NCBI RefSeq assembly: GCF_946227985.1
Contig: NZ_CAMKGL010000011.1
Span: forward strand, 62,001-126,000
DNA: 64,000 nucleotides
Direction of reading: 5' to 3'
Origin: Serratia quinivorans
GTDB lineage: Bacteria; Pseudomonadota; Gammaproteobacteria; Enterobacterales; Enterobacteriaceae
Under the pieces are notes generated by a model. It did not search any database. It was not told the origin of the DNA and was given only the letters and a program-made list of their open reading frames with translations. The translations under genes were made by a program, and so were the position numbers. Below, in pieces: positions 28,044-38,113 of the stretch (position 1 is its first letter; every line of letters starts with the position of its first letter).

Positions 28044-28070
28044 GGGCGCCCAAACGGCGCCCAGTTTTTT
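28044..28070 (+). terminator. Terminator after avtA
   Basis: GGGCGCC-CAAAC-GGCGCCC-AG followed by TTTTTT. It overlaps the last codon of convergent yidE. Confidence 0.92.
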
Positions 28071-29727
28071 ACATTGCCCAAAAAAGTACCGCCAGCAACT
28101 GCGGTGACATGATGCGCAGGAACATCGCCAAAGGATAAACCGTCGCGTAAGACAGTGCGGCAGCACCGCTGGTCGGGTGCAGGCCGTTAGCGAAGGCCAG
28201 CGCCGGCGGATCGGTCATTGACCCTGCCAGCATGCCAGACAGCGTAAGGTAGTTCATCTTGCCCACCATCCGCGCCAGTACGCCAACGCTAAACAGAGGG
28301 ATCGCGGTAATCAGCGCACCATAGCCAATCCATGCCAGCCCTTCGCCATTAATCAGCGTATCGACAAAGTTGCCGCCCGATTTCAGCCCGACCACCGCCA
28401 GAAACAGCACAATCCCCAGTTCACGTAACGCCAGATTGGCGCTGGGCGGCATAAACCAGTACAGCTTGCCGATGCTGCCGATACGCCCAAGGATCAGCGC
28501 CGCCACCAGCGGGCCACCGGCCAGTCCCAGACGCAATGCCGCCGGGAAACCCGGTATAAACAGAGGGATAGATCCCAACAGCACGCCCAGGCCGATACCG
28601 ATAAACACCGGCAGCATTTGCACCTGCTGTAACTTCTGCTGGGCGTTGCCGACAATCGCCGCCACCGCCTCGATAGATTCGGGCCGCCCCACCAGGTTGA
28701 GAATGTCACCAAATTGCAGCGTCACATTGCTGCCGGCCACCAGTTCGACCCCGGAACGGTTAAGGCGTGAGATCACCACGTCGTATTTCTGCTTCAGGTT
28801 CAGATCGCGGATTTTACTGCCCAACACCTTCTCATTGGTCACCACCGCTCTCACTACCTGCAGCTCTGTACCGCGCGTTGACAGCGAGACGTCGACCTCT
28901 TCGCCAATCACCAGCCGGGCATTTTCCAGGCTTTCGCGCTTGCCCACCAGATGCAGGTAATCGCCCAGTTCCAGCTTCTCCAACGGGGCAGGCACCATCA
29001 GCAAATCGCCCCGTTTCAGGCGAGAACAGATGATGTCCTCACCATTGAGCAGCGGAACATTTTTGACAGCCATTCCCTGCAGATTCGGGTTACGCACCGC
29101 CACGTTCATGGTGTGCAGTAGCTCGCGCTGGTTGCCCAGGCTGCTTTCAAACGCCTGCGCCTCTTGCTCGATATTAATGCGGAAAAACAGGCGTATCAGC
29201 CACATCACCAGCAAAATGCCACAGATGCCAAACGGATAGGCCATGGCGTACCCCATACCCATGCGATCGACCAATGCCGGATCTGACCCCAAATCGGTAA
29301 GGATTTGCTGCCCGGCACCGAGCGCAGGAGTATTGGTGACCGCCCCGGAGAACACGCCGAGAATGATTGGCAGCGGCACGGCAAACAGCTTGTGAACCCC
29401 CGCCGCGACCACCCCACCGACCAGTACCAGTAAAATGGCAAAGCCGTTGAGCCGTAGCCCGGACACCCGCAAGGAAGAGAAGAAACCTGGGCCGACCTGA
29501 ATACCAATGGTGTACACGAACAGGATCAGGCCGAACTCCTGGATGAAGTGCAACATGTCGCCATTAAGATTGAGCTGCCAGCTCTGGGCGAAATGCCCAA
29601 CGATAATGCCACCGAACAACACCCCACCGATGCCCAGCCCCACCCCATAGATCTTCCAGTTACCCATCCACAGCCCGAGAACGGCCACCAACGCCAACAT
29701 ACTGACGGTCAGGGCGATTTCGCTCAT
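28069..29727 (-). CDS. yidE: YidE, AspT/YidE-family transporter
   Basis: The 552-residue membrane protein (E. coli 553) has the duplicated AspT/YidE membrane domain: about five segments at each end ([21 protein letters not shown] and [21 protein letters not shown] show the paired repeat). Between them lie two RCK_C/TrkA-C regulatory domains (about 200-370; [15 protein letters not shown] and [15 protein letters not shown]). The substrate is not known. The ATG at 29727 with AAGGATG upstream gives the E. coli start ([11 protein letters not shown]). In E. coli it also neighbours ibpB. Confidence 0.94.
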   Translation of the reverse strand: MSEIALTVSMLALVAVLGLWMGNWKIYGVGLGIGGVLFGGIIVGHFAQSWQLNLNGDMLHFIQEFGLILFVYTIGIQVGPGFFSSLRVSGLRLNGFAILLVLVGGVVAAGVHKLFAVPLPIILGVFSGAVTNTPALGAGQQILTDLGSDPALVDRMGMGYAMAYPFGICGILLVMWLIRLFFRINIEQEAQAFESSLGNQRELLHTMNVAVRNPNLQGMAVKNVPLLNGEDIICSRLKRGDLLMVPAPLEKLELGDYLHLVGKRESLENARLVIGEEVDVSLSTRGTELQVVRAVVTNEKVLGSKIRDLNLKQKYDVVISRLNRSGVELVAGSNVTLQFGDILNLVGRPESIEAVAAIVGNAQQKLQQVQMLPVFIGIGLGVLLGSIPLFIPGFPAALRLGLAGGPLVAALILGRIGSIGKLYWFMPPSANLALRELGIVLFLAVVGLKSGGNFVDTLINGEGLAWIGYGALITAIPLFSVGVLARMVGKMNYLTLSGMLAGSMTDPPALAFANGLHPTSGAAALSYATVYPLAMFLRIMSPQLLAVLFWAM

Positions 29728-29841
29728 AGCGCACATCCTTGCCAGAAGTTTAACAACCAATTTGCGGTTAAAGTCACACAGTTAACAGGGATTTTGGCAC
29801 AGGCGGGAAAGGGTGACTGTGGCTTGCGCCACAGATAAGCA

Positions 29842-29872
29842 AAAGGGGAAGCCCGTTAGGACTTCCCCCTTT
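29842..29872 (-). terminator. Terminator of the ibpA-ibpB transcript
   Basis: AAAGGGGAAG and CTTCCCCCTTT form a 10-bp stem with one bulge, with a T-run on the minus strand. An ERIC copy lies between it and ibpB. Confidence 0.6.
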
Positions 29873-29875
29873 GTC

Positions 29876-30003
29876 CGTCGTCTTTCAAGTTGCAGCGTTC
29901 AAATCTGTTCCCGACAGATTTGTCGCTCACCCCAGTTACTTACTTAAGTAAGCGCCTGGGGATGAGCGAGCTGGTCGCCTAGCTACAACTCGAAATTCCT
30001 AGG
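29876..30003. repeat. ERIC element, about 128 bp
   Basis: It has the ERIC ends (CTTTCAAGTTGCAG; CTACAACTCGAAATTC) and core CACCCCAG...TAAGTA...CTGGGGATGAGCG. It also has CAAATCTG-N7-CAGATTTG at 29900-29922, a hairpin shared with the enlarged copy at 535-801. It lies just downstream of ibpB and so is probably transcribed in its mRNA. Confidence 0.88.
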
Positions 30004-30027
30004 GCATTGTTGAAATTTTTCAATTTG

Positions 30028-30456
30028 TTATTTGGCTTCCAGCCCTGGCGTAGTGCCGATGGCGATCCGCTGTGGCTGCAGGGCTTCCGGCACCTGACGC
30101 ACCAGATCGATATGCAGCAGGCCATTTTCAAACTGGGCCTCGGAAACCTGCAAATGTTCAGCCAGCGTGAAGGTCAGTGTGAACTCTTTGCACACCAGCC
30201 CCTGATGCAGATATTCCACCTGTTTTTCCGACGGCGTCGGCTTACCGCGCACGGTCAGGCGTGGGCCTTCGACTTCGATATCCAGTTCGCTTTGTTTGAA
30301 GCCGGCCAGCGCCAGAGAAATGCGGTAGTGGTTATCGTCGCTTTTCTCGATGTTGTATGGCGGGAACCCTTGCGGCTCCTGGCCGCCCATTGAACTGGCC
30401 AATTTGTCAAAGCCGATCCACTGACGCAGTAGTGGGGATAAGTCGTAATTACGCAT
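30028..30456 (-). CDS. ibpB: Small heat-shock protein IbpB
   Basis: The 142-residue Hsp20-family chaperone binds denatured proteins in aggregates and works with IbpA and ClpB/DnaK. The alpha-crystallin domain spans about 35-125 ([39 protein letters not shown]). The tail contains an IxI-like motif (RIAIG). It is the second gene of ibpA-ibpB; a ROSE-type hairpin occludes its ribosome site. Confidence 0.96.
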   Translation of the reverse strand: MRNYDLSPLLRQWIGFDKLASSMGGQEPQGFPPYNIEKSDDNHYRISLALAGFKQSELDIEVEGPRLTVRGKPTPSEKQVEYLHQGLVCKEFTLTFTLAEHLQVSEAQFENGLLHIDLVRQVPEALQPQRIAIGTTPGLEAK

Positions 30457-30464
30457 AGTATAAA

Positions 30465-30482
30465 CTCCTTCTATGAAGCGAG
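30465..30482 (-). promoter_or_regulatory. ROSE-type RNA thermosensor before ibpB
   Basis: On the minus strand CTCGCTTC-ATA-GAAGGAG folds with a single unpaired G opposite the Shine-Dalgarno (TCGCT against AGGAG). This is the U[U/C]GCU feature of ROSE thermometers, in which heat melts the stem and frees the ribosome site. It lies 9 bp before the ibpB ATG. Confidence 0.85.
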
Positions 30483-30580
30483 ATTTTACCCGTAGGGTAA
30501 ATTAAGCTGTGCCCCCTGACGGCAGGCAAGTTAACTAACATTCATTGCACCGGCGGTTCATTTCGCCGATGAAATAAGAA

Positions 30581-30994
30581 TTATTTAATTTCTATCCGGC
30601 GCGGTTTTAATGTTTCCGGCACGATGCGTTCCATATCGATATACAACAGGCCGTTTTCCAACTTGGCGCCTTTAATTTGGATATGCTCAGCCAACTGGAA
30701 TTTACGTTCAAAGTTGCGTTCGGCAATACCTTGATATAAGTAGGTTCTTTCCGCCGGCTCATTATTATGAGCACCGCGCACAATCAACAGATTATCCTGG
30801 GTAGTGATCTCGAGCTCTTGCTCGGCGAACCCTGCCACCGCGATCGCGATGCGGTAATGATTTTCATCCACCAGCTCGACGTTATAAGGGGGGTAGCCGC
30901 CATTACCCTGACTCTGGCCCGCCTCCAACGCATTAAACAAACGGTCAAAACCAATCGCAGAGCGATAGAGTGGAGAAAGATCGAAATTACGCAT
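30581..30994 (-). CDS. ibpA: Small heat-shock protein IbpA
   Basis: The 137-residue Hsp20-family chaperone is nearly identical to E. coli Ibp[21 protein letters not shown], the alpha-crystallin domain ([44 protein letters not shown]) and the C-terminal RRIEIK with the IxI motif. It is first of ibpA-ibpB and is preceded by a sigma-32 promoter and a ROSE hairpin, giving transcriptional and translational heat control. Confidence 0.98.
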   Translation of the reverse strand: MRNFDLSPLYRSAIGFDRLFNALEAGQSQGNGGYPPYNVELVDENHYRIAIAVAGFAEQELEITTQDNLLIVRGAHNNEPAERTYLYQGIAERNFERKFQLAEHIQIKGAKLENGLLYIDMERIVPETLKPRRIEIK

Positions 30995-31001
30995 AAAACA
31001 G

Positions 31002-31024
31002 CCTCCTAAGGCACTTCAGCGAGG
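31002..31024 (-). promoter_or_regulatory. ROSE-type RNA thermosensor before ibpA
   Basis: On the minus strand CCTCGCTGA-AGTGCC-TTAGGAGG forms a stem with one bulged G, burying AGGAGG. It is 7 bp before the ibpA ATG. The motif TCGCT fits the ROSE consensus. Confidence 0.85.
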
Positions 31025-31106
31025 TTTAATAATTAAGCCTTCCATCATGGACAGGCTAAATATCAGAATTCCCTTACGGCGAATTCTTAATTTACTTCTG
31101 ATAAGA

Positions 31107-31133
31107 AAATGGGGGTGGCTTTCACCATTTCAA
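31107..31133 (-). promoter_or_regulatory. Sigma-32 promoter of ibpA
   Basis: Minus-strand -35 TTGAAA (31128-31133), 13-bp spacer, -10 CCCCATTT (31107-31114). This fits the heat-shock consensus CTTGAAA-N11..16-CCCCATNT. The implied leader is about 105 nt. Confidence 0.88.
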
Positions 31134-31297
31134 CCGGTGATGATCAAAAAAATGATAATCAGTGCAGCGAAAGTTTTTTTATCCCTTACAATAAACTGAG
31201 ACGGCCGCCACAGAGCGGGCTCTTGCTCCTTTTAAAACATCCACAAGATGTTATAGATCAGCAGATTTTGGGGAACAGCACCCTGCAGGATGGAATA

Positions 31298-31642
31298 ATG
31301 AAAACGATAAGAGTCATAGCAACCAGTTGCATGCTGTTAGCGACCAACGGCTGCTCCAGCGTAATGAGTCACACCGGCCCGAATCAGGGCTACTATCCGG
31401 GTACCCGTGCCAGCATGGACGTGCTGAGGGACGACAATACCAGTTGGGCGATGATGCCACTGGTGGCGCTGGATCTGCCTTTCTCGGCGGTGATGGACAC
31501 GGTGTTACTGCCTTACGACTATATGCGCTCTGGCAGTGACGGTACCGCAGACTCACCGAGAGCGCGCATCTTGCGTGGCGAAGAGCAAAATCTGGCCGTC
31601 AGCGGCGATCCAGCCCATGTCGCCACTGCAGCACCACATTAA
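31298..31642 (+). CDS. yidQ: YidQ, DUF1375 lipoprotein
   Basis: The 114-residue predicted lipoprotein has a signal sequence with lipobox TNGC (Cys19), followed by SSVMSHTGPNQGYYPGTRAS, the hallmark of the YceK/YidQ family, and LDLPFSAVMDTVLLPYDYM. Function is unknown. It is divergent from ibpA as in E. coli. The ATG at 31298 is chosen over a longer frame that begins at 31109 inside the ibpA promoter. Confidence 0.9.
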   Translation: MKTIRVIATSCMLLATNGCSSVMSHTGPNQGYYPGTRASMDVLRDDNTSWAMMPLVALDLPFSAVMDTVLLPYDYMRSGSDGTADSPRARILRGEEQNLAVSGDPAHVATAAPH

Positions 31643-31676
31643 GCGACTCTGATGCGGGCTGCTCGCCCGCCGTTGC

Positions 31677-32957
31677 TCACACCTCGGCCACAAAAATCTG
31701 GCTGAATCCACCAACATCTCGCATAAACGCCACTTTGCTACCGTCCGGTGAGAACACAATAGCGTCCCCCGAAGGCGGTAACGCCGTTCGCTGCGTCAGG
31801 CGCTGCATCCGTCCGCTGGCTACCTCACATAACATCAGGCTGTTATCACATACCAGCGCGATACGACCGCCCTGCGGATGCCAACTGAACGCCGATTGAA
31901 TCCCCTGTTGCCCCTGCGTGACCTGACGCGGGTCACCGCCGTTGGGTGAGACCACCCACAGCTGTACGACGCCCACGTCATCCTTCATCAGGCAGGCAAT
32001 CATACTGCCGTCAGGTGAGCTGCGCAGCCAGTGGCGGGGAGTGGTCACTACACCGGGGAAACGTCGCTGGCCGCTAAAGGTCAGCCGACGTTGGCGTACC
32101 CCCAGCGGGGGGGCAGGTAAATGGGTCGGGGTACCTTGCAACGGCCGGGCACCGGCTTTGGCGTAATCGGCATCATCCTGGGGCAGATCAACAATAAACA
32201 CTTCAGGCAGCTTTTCACCGCTGCTGGAAATCGTATCGCCGATGAACGCCAGCGCCCAGCGCTGTTGCCGCCCATCAGGCCGGGTATAACCGCCTTGGCC
32301 AACCCAGCCCTCTTCGTAGGCCCGATTAATTTGGTCACTGCCCGGCTGCGGTTGTGGCGTGGCCTCGCTGACCAATACGCAGTAATGGCTGCCGTCATAT
32401 TCACGCGGATGCTGCTTGGGAGGGTTCACGCCCTGTAATGGCACAGCCACCCCCACGTTGCGCAGATCCAGCGCGGGGTCCAGCTCATGCATCACATGGT
32501 CATTATAGGTAAAGCTCAGGCGACTGCCGTCCGGACTAAACACGTGCACATGAGTGCCGCCGCGCAGTGCGCCGGGAGTGTAGGGCGCGGTGATATCCAT
32601 CGCATCGAGGGTGATGGCCAGCTCGCGATCCGGTTCGCTGACAATCACCCCGCGACGGTGGTGAAAATCGTAATGCCAGACGCTATCAGGGTGCTCCGGG
32701 CCGTGAATAAAAGCATATCGGGCCGGCGTATCCGGGCTGACGGTCACCACGCCCACGTGAGCACCGTGCTGGGCACGGTACACCACTTCCACCACGCCGC
32801 TGTCTACGTTGACCCGTTCAATGCTCAGGCCGGTGAACGAAGCGCCGCTCGGGCGTACGTCGTAAGCCAGCCACTGGCTGTCCGGCGTCCAGACGTTAAT
32901 ATTGCTTAGCTGATGCCCACGTGGATCAAAAGTCAGCTGTTTTTCCCGATGGCTCAT
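31677..32957 (-). CDS. yidR: YidR, DUF3748 beta-propeller protein
   Basis: The 426-residue protein aligns with E. coli YidR over its length (WTPDSQWLAYDVRPSGASFTG, HVGVVTVSPDTPARY, THVHVFSPDG, RLTFSGQRRFPG). Several TolB/PD40-like repeats (FSPDGSRLSF, SSPDGSMIAC, FSPDGSKVAF) indicate a beta-propeller. No signal peptide is seen, so it is probably cytoplasmic. The ATG at 32957 has GGGGAG at good spacing; an ATG at 32975 is possible. It follows dgoT by 46 bp on the same strand and may be read through from it. Function is unknown. Confidence 0.9.
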   Translation of the reverse strand: MSHREKQLTFDPRGHQLSNINVWTPDSQWLAYDVRPSGASFTGLSIERVNVDSGVVEVVYRAQHGAHVGVVTVSPDTPARYAFIHGPEHPDSVWHYDFHHRRGVIVSEPDRELAITLDAMDITAPYTPGALRGGTHVHVFSPDGSRLSFTYNDHVMHELDPALDLRNVGVAVPLQGVNPPKQHPREYDGSHYCVLVSEATPQPQPGSDQINRAYEEGWVGQGGYTRPDGRQQRWALAFIGDTISSSGEKLPEVFIVDLPQDDADYAKAGARPLQGTPTHLPAPPLGVRQRRLTFSGQRRFPGVVTTPRHWLRSSPDGSMIACLMKDDVGVVQLWVVSPNGGDPRQVTQGQQGIQSAFSWHPQGGRIALVCDNSLMLCEVASGRMQRLTQRTALPPSGDAIVFSPDGSKVAFMRDVGGFSQIFVAEV

Positions 32958-33003
32958 GGCGGCTCCCCTGCTCATGCTGGCACTGAGCCGCCATCTTACC
33001 GGA

Positions 33004-34296
33004 TCAGCCGACGCGTTTCACATCACCCACCAACAGCAGATACGACAACGCGCCGAGGAGTGCCACAACGGCGATATAAATCAGTGAGGGTGCAAAACCA
33101 TAATCCTGCGCCAGATACCCCACCACCAGCGGTACCGTGATGCCACCCAGCCCGCCGACAAAGTTAAACACCCCACCGGTCAAGCCAATCAACCGGGTTG
33201 GTGCCAGCGATGACACCAGCGACCAGGTAATGGAAGCGAAACCGTTGCCAAAGAATGCCAGCGCCATCAGCACCATAATCCACAGCGGATCGTCGGTGTA
33301 ATTGGCGCCCATGATACAGGTGGATAGCAGCAACCCGCAGATAATCGGCGTTTTGCGCGCAAAACCGATTGAACGCCCACTGCGCAGCAAACGATCGGCA
33401 ACAAAACCGGATAACAACACACCGCAGAACGCCGCCAGGAAAGGCACCGTGGTCATAAAGCCGGCGGTCAGTGCAGCAATGTGCTTTTCCTGCGTCAGGT
33501 AATTCGGGAACCAGGTAAGGAAGAACCACAGCGTTGAGGTAATGGCAAACTGACCCAGATACACCCCCACCAGCTTGCGGTGAAACACCAGTTTCCAGTC
33601 AGCGGTGGTGAGCGCTACGCGGTTTTTCTTTTCCGACGCGACGTCGCCGTCCACCATGCCACCACCGGCCTGAATATATTTTAGCTCGGCGTCGTTCACC
33701 CCTTTGCTGTTACGCGGCGACTGATAAACACGCTGCCACACCAATGCCCAGACGATACCGACACCACCAGTGATGATGAACACCCAGTGCCAGCTCAGGA
33801 TCTCTTGAACCCAGATCAATAGCGGCGTCAAAAACGCCAGCCCGACAAACTGACCGGAAGTATAGAACCCCACCGCTGAAGCCCGCTCCTGCTCGGGGAA
33901 CCAACTGGTGACGATGCGATTATTGGTGGGGAATGCCGGTGCTTCAAACAGCCCGGTCACCGCACGCAGGCCAATCAGTGATACCAGGCCACTGGCGAAC
34001 CCCTGCAGCAGCGTTGCGATCGACCAACCCATAATGGCAATAAAATAGGTCAGCTTGGAACCGACGCGATCCAGAAACCAACCGCCAGGGATCTGACACA
34101 GGGTATAGGTCCAGGCAAACGCAGAGAAAATATAGCCCATCTGCGCCTTGCTGATGCCGAACTCCTGCTGAATATGCGCCGAGGCCACCGCCAGATTGGC
34201 GCGGTCGACATAGCAGATCACCACGGTGACAAATATCATTAATAACGTTAGATAGCGGCGTTTACTTTTTGGTGCTGAGGTTAAGGTTGTATCCAT
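33004..34296 (-). CDS. dgoT: D-galactonate transporter DgoT
   Basis: The 430-residue MFS carrier of the ACS family takes up D-galactonate with protons. Motifs are [20 protein letters not shown] at the first helix and [12 protein letters not shown] in the loop after helix 2, with about 12 membrane segments. Similarity with E. coli DgoT is strong. Unlike E. coli, where dgoT follows dgoD closely, a 344-bp gap with palindromes precedes it, so it may have its own promoter. Confidence 0.93.
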   Translation of the reverse strand: MDTTLTSAPKSKRRYLTLLMIFVTVVICYVDRANLAVASAHIQQEFGISKAQMGYIFSAFAWTYTLCQIPGGWFLDRVGSKLTYFIAIMGWSIATLLQGFASGLVSLIGLRAVTGLFEAPAFPTNNRIVTSWFPEQERASAVGFYTSGQFVGLAFLTPLLIWVQEILSWHWVFIITGGVGIVWALVWQRVYQSPRNSKGVNDAELKYIQAGGGMVDGDVASEKKNRVALTTADWKLVFHRKLVGVYLGQFAITSTLWFFLTWFPNYLTQEKHIAALTAGFMTTVPFLAAFCGVLLSGFVADRLLRSGRSIGFARKTPIICGLLLSTCIMGANYTDDPLWIMVLMALAFFGNGFASITWSLVSSLAPTRLIGLTGGVFNFVGGLGGITVPLVVGYLAQDYGFAPSLIYIAVVALLGALSYLLLVGDVKRVG

Positions 34297-34640
34297 TATC
34301 TTTATTCCGTTATTTTTCGGATTTTAATAATAGCGGTGCGATGTTGTAGGGTAGCGCCGCCGAGTAGATTTACTGGTGATGATTTAAAAAAACGTCACGG
34401 GACACACTGGGAAAAACCCACCTAATGGCGGTATTAACCTGTCATGACAATAGGTTAGCGATATATATTCTTCTTAAAAAATAATAAAATCCACGTTATT
34501 GAAAATTGCGAGTGGTTATTCATTGCTTACCCTCTCAGTATTTATTTCATGTTTGTCCCTCGCCTGACGGCGACGTCAAGCGAGACACCATTTAAGTATC
34601 CTTTCAGCGTGAAATTTAATAATGATTATTTAAACCTGTA
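34297..34640. promoter_or_regulatory. dgoD-dgoT gap with palindromes
   Basis: This 344-bp AT-rich stretch has no gene. It has TAACCT-N11-AGGTTA (34435-34457), whose centre is the palindrome TGTCATGACA, and a compound hairpin CTCGC-CT-GACG-GCGA-CGTC-AA-GCGAG (34559-34584). On the minus strand the hairpin is 3' of dgoD and could end or trim the dgoRKAD mRNA, and the palindrome could regulate dgoT. Confidence 0.5.
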
Positions 34641-35789
34641 TTACCACTCGGCAACTGCGCCGTCAGGATAGCGCCACACGGGATTACGCCAGTCCGTCGC
34701 TTGTTTGCTGCGCTCGATCACCAGCTCTTCGTTAATTTCCACCCCGAGACCCGGTTTAGTCAGTGGGTAGAAATGGCCATCGGTCATTTTGAAATCGTCT
34801 TTATTCACTACGTAATCCAGTAGTTCGGCTCCCTGATTGTAGTGAATACCCATGCTCTGCTCCTGGAACACCGCGTTACGCGCCACAAAATCCACATGCA
34901 GACAGGCGGCCAGCGCAATCGGCCCCAGTGGGCAATGCGGTGCCAGCGCCACATCATAGGTCTCCGCCATGGCGGCGATTTTGAAACATTCGGTGATGCC
35001 ACCGGCGTGAGACAGATCGGGCTGAATAATCGCCAGGCCGCCCTCTGCCAGCACCCGTTTGAAATCAAAACGCGAATACATACGTTCACCGGCGGCAATC
35101 GGGATATGCGTCTGCGCCGCCAGGCGCGGATAGTACTCCGCCTGTTCCGCCAGCACCGGTTCTTCGATAAACAGCGGGCGGTACGGCTCCAGCTCTTTGA
35201 TCAGGATTTTAGCCATTGGCGCATCGACACGACCATGGAAATCCAGACCGAACTCGATACGGTTGCCAAAGGCTTCGCGGATCTGCGCCACCACGGCCAC
35301 CGCAGCATCCACCTTACGCGCGCTATCGATAATGCCCATCTCTTCGCAACCATTGAGCTTAAAGGTGTCGAAGCCGATTTCCGTCAGCTTGTTGATACCG
35401 GCGATCACGTCGGAAGGACGATCGCCGCCCACCCAGCTATACGCCTTGATTTTGTCGCGTACCAAACCGCCCAGCAGTTGATAAACCGGTACGCCCAGCG
35501 CCTTGCCTTTGATATCCCACAGCGCCTGATCAATACCGGCGATCGCACTCATCAGGATCGGTCCGCCACGATAGAAGCCACCGCGATAGAGCGTCTGCCA
35601 GATATCGTTAATTCGCGCAGGATCCTGGCCCACCACATATTCCGACAGCTCGTGCACCGCCGCCTCCACGCTGCGCGCACGCCCTTCAATCACCGGTTCG
35701 CCCCAGCCGACGATGCCTTCATCGGTTTCAATCTTCAGGAACATCCAGCGCGGCGGCAGCCGATAAGTGGTCATTTTGGTTATTTTCAT
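34641..35789 (-). CDS. dgoD: D-galactonate dehydratase
   Basis: The 382-residue enolase-superfamily enzyme converts D-galactonate to 2-keto-3-deoxy-D-galactonate. Metal ligands lie in [11 protein letters not shown] (Asp), IEEPVLAEQ (Glu) and AGERMYSRF (Glu); the general base His is in [10 protein letters not shown] or APHCPLGP. Identity with E. coli DgoD is very high. It overlaps dgoA by 4 bp, so the two are translationally coupled. Confidence 0.97.
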   Translation of the reverse strand: MKITKMTTYRLPPRWMFLKIETDEGIVGWGEPVIEGRARSVEAAVHELSEYVVGQDPARINDIWQTLYRGGFYRGGPILMSAIAGIDQALWDIKGKALGVPVYQLLGGLVRDKIKAYSWVGGDRPSDVIAGINKLTEIGFDTFKLNGCEEMGIIDSARKVDAAVAVVAQIREAFGNRIEFGLDFHGRVDAPMAKILIKELEPYRPLFIEEPVLAEQAEYYPRLAAQTHIPIAAGERMYSRFDFKRVLAEGGLAIIQPDLSHAGGITECFKIAAMAETYDVALAPHCPLGPIALAACLHVDFVARNAVFQEQSMGIHYNQGAELLDYVVNKDDFKMTDGHFYPLTKPGLGVEINEELVIERSKQATDWRNPVWRYPDGAVAEW

Positions 35790-36403
35790 TGGGTGGCTTC
35801 CTTATAGGCTCGAACGAAAGCGGCAGCCTGCTGAGCGGTGCGTTCTACCGATTGGCCGGCGCGATAGAGATCGCCCCCCAACCCGGCACCCACACAGCCT
35901 GCGGCCAGATACAGATGCACGTTTTCCGGCGTGATGCCGCCGACGGCAAAAACAGGGATCTGAGGCGGCAGTACCGCTTTCAGCGCCTTGATATAATCCG
36001 GGCCAAAGGAGACCGAGGGGAAAATCTTCAATGCCTGAGCCCCGGCCTCCAGCGCGTTGAATGCTTCCGAAGCGGTGGCGCAACCGGCGCAAACCGTCAT
36101 GCCCAGCGCCACGCCCCTGCGGATCACCGCCGGTTGGGTATTGGGTGTCACCACCAGTTGGCCACCCAGCGCGGCCAACTCTTCCACCTGCGCAGGTTGC
36201 AGCACGGTGCCGGCACCGATCAGTGCGCGATCGCCGAATTTCTTCACCGTATCACCGATGCTTTGCTGCCAGTCCGGCGAGTTCATCGGTATTTCAATCG
36301 CATCAAACCCCGCCTCCAGTAAAGTTTGTACGTGATCAGCCACCTCCTGCGGTGTAATGCCGCGCAGGATGGCGATCAGTGGCAGTTCAGTATTCCAGCT
36401 CAT
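35786..36403 (-). CDS. dgoA: 2-dehydro-3-deoxy-6-phosphogalactonate aldolase
   Basis: This class I KDPG-aldolase-family enzyme splits 2-keto-3-deoxy-6-phosphogalactonate into pyruvate and glyceraldehyde-3-phosphate. The 205 residues include [26 protein letters not shown], the Schiff-base lysine in [18 protein letters not shown], and [14 protein letters not shown] chose the ATG at 36403 with GGAG upstream; the in-frame TTG at 36409 is less likely. It overlaps dgoK by 17 bp. Confidence 0.95.
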   Translation of the reverse strand: MSWNTELPLIAILRGITPQEVADHVQTLLEAGFDAIEIPMNSPDWQQSIGDTVKKFGDRALIGAGTVLQPAQVEELAALGGQLVVTPNTQPAVIRRGVALGMTVCAGCATASEAFNALEAGAQALKIFPSVSFGPDYIKALKAVLPPQIPVFAVGGITPENVHLYLAAGCVGAGLGGDLYRAGQSVERTAQQAAAFVRAYKEATQ

Positions 36404-37280
36404 GCACAATGCTCCTTATTCCCGATTGGAAAGCCCGATCGCCGTCCAGGATCTGGTGGCGTATCCCGGCCATAGTCAGTGCCTGGGCATAACGCTCGCC
36501 AAGCTGCGGGTTGCCGATCACCGTTAATGCCGCGTCAGGCGGCAACGGATATTCACGCTGCATTTGCGCCACCTCATTGCCGATCAACAAGCCGGAAAGC
36601 CAGTCGCTGACGGCGCTTTTTTCCATTTTGCCGAGCACGTGAGCAGCGCGAGTTTCAAATAAACATCGCACGATGTGGCTTTCATTCATACCGACATCCA
36701 ACCCGCTGGCAAACGCCTGCGGATTAGGCCGTTGTTCACTTAATCCCACGCCGATCAACGAATGGCTGAGCAGCAAATGATGCAATTCGCCCGTCATCAC
36801 CGTACGGAAATCCGCCAGGGTGTCATCTTCCATGCGCACCCATTTGCTGTGGGTACCTGGCATGACATAAACCGCCGCCGGCTGTTCGGCATAGGCACCG
36901 ATCAACTGGGTTTCTTCACCGCGCATAACGTTGCAGTTATCTTCACGTTCGATACAAATGCCCGGAATAATCCAGGCCCGATAAGGTAAGGCCTGCTCTA
37001 CCGCCGTTAACTGTTGGGCAACCTCGGTCAGGCGGGTTGGGCAATGCAGATAAGGCACCTGCAGCCAGCCGGCATTGCTGCCGACCATCCCCGCCATCAC
37101 CACCGGCAGCGGCTCCGCCCAACGCGCCATTAGCTCGCTGAAAACCTGCTGCGGCGTGCGGCCGCCAAGGCGGGTAACACCGGCCTGCGACTGCAAGCTA
37201 TCGACGCAGACACCCTGTTCGTAACGCCAGGCGCGCAGGTTGGTGGAACCCCAGTCAATCGCGATAAAATTGTTATTCAA
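36387..37280 (-). CDS. dgoK: 2-dehydro-3-deoxygalactonokinase
   Basis: It phosphorylates 2-keto-3-deoxygalactonate, the step between DgoD and DgoA. The 297-residue protein starts with the actin-fold phosphate loop FIAIDWGSTNLRAWRY and contains VMPGTHSKWVRM, both conserved in DgoK. It overlaps dgoR by 4 bp and dgoA by 17 bp, so the cluster is tightly coupled. Confidence 0.95.
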   Translation of the reverse strand: MNNNFIAIDWGSTNLRAWRYEQGVCVDSLQSQAGVTRLGGRTPQQVFSELMARWAEPLPVVMAGMVGSNAGWLQVPYLHCPTRLTEVAQQLTAVEQALPYRAWIIPGICIEREDNCNVMRGEETQLIGAYAEQPAAVYVMPGTHSKWVRMEDDTLADFRTVMTGELHHLLLSHSLIGVGLSEQRPNPQAFASGLDVGMNESHIVRCLFETRAAHVLGKMEKSAVSDWLSGLLIGNEVAQMQREYPLPPDAALTVIGNPQLGERYAQALTMAGIRHQILDGDRAFQSGIRSIVHELEY

Positions 37281-37975
37281 GTGATGTCCTTTAAGCGTTT
37301 GGTCGAGCTGGCGATCATCGCCAGTGCCGCCTGCTCTGCGGCGTCCGCATCCTGATGACGGATGGCGTCATACAATTCCTGATGCTCGCGCAGAGTACGT
37401 GGCATATTGTCCTCATCTGACATGTAGGTGCGCTCAAACACCGCGCGCTGCAGCGAGCTAATCGCCACGCTGAGCTGCTGCAAAACCGGGTTGTGCACCG
37501 CCGCCAGCACCGCTTCGTGATAACGAATGTCGGCCTCATTAAAACGTTCACGATCCTGGTGGTGGATTTTCATGTCGTTCAGCGCCGCTTCGATCACCGC
37601 CAGTTCGCTGGAGGTAGCTCGCTCCGCCGCCCAGCGAGCAATCGTTGGCTCCACCAGGTTACGAACTTCACTCATCGAGGCGATTAGGCGTGGATCATAA
37701 TCCTGCGCCAGCACCCAGTTCAGGACGTCGGTATCCAGATAATTCCACTGGCTGCGCAGCGTCACGAATGCGCCACGATAGCGCTTCACCTCCACCAACC
37801 GCTTGGCCATCAGCGCACGCAAGACTTCGCGGATGATATTGCGCGAGGTTTCAAACTCTTCGCACAGCTCCGTTTCTGCGGGGAGTGCCGCCCCCGGGAC
37901 ATATTTGCCACCGACGATCTGCTGGCCCATCTCGATAATGATGCGGTCGGTTTTACCGATCTGCTGCTTGTTCAT
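37277..37975 (-). CDS. dgoR: Galactonate operon repressor DgoR (GntR/FadR family)
   Basis: The 232-residue regulator has an N-terminal winged helix (about 10-75: GGKYVPGAALPAETELCEEF and SRNIIREVLRALMAKRLVEV) and an all-helical FCD effector domain. It represses the dgo operon until D-galactonate is present. I chose the ATG at 37975 (MNKQQIGKTDRI) by comparison with E. coli; a longer frame reaches 38059. It is the first gene of dgoR-K-A-D. A FadR-type palindrome lies upstream. Confidence 0.94.
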   Translation of the reverse strand: MNKQQIGKTDRIIIEMGQQIVGGKYVPGAALPAETELCEEFETSRNIIREVLRALMAKRLVEVKRYRGAFVTLRSQWNYLDTDVLNWVLAQDYDPRLIASMSEVRNLVEPTIARWAAERATSSELAVIEAALNDMKIHHQDRERFNEADIRYHEAVLAAVHNPVLQQLSVAISSLQRAVFERTYMSDEDNMPRTLREHQELYDAIRHQDADAAEQAALAMIASSTKRLKDIT

Positions 37976-38113
37976 GATTTCTCCGTGGCATTCGCCATGC
38001 TGTGATAACGGATTTACTTTACCCGCGTCTCCCATTGGCGTCCTGCGGTTGCAGCACAATCTTGATAACTCACCTCAACAACAATGGTCATATTGTAGTT
38101 CCAAAAATAAATG

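Noticed and set aside
34842-35807. 321-codon open frame opposite dgoD
   Set aside because: Antisense to a well-supported gene, no domain, no ribosome site. Similar long antisense frames at 5360-6301, 1231-2088 and 42160-43023 were rejected for the same reason.
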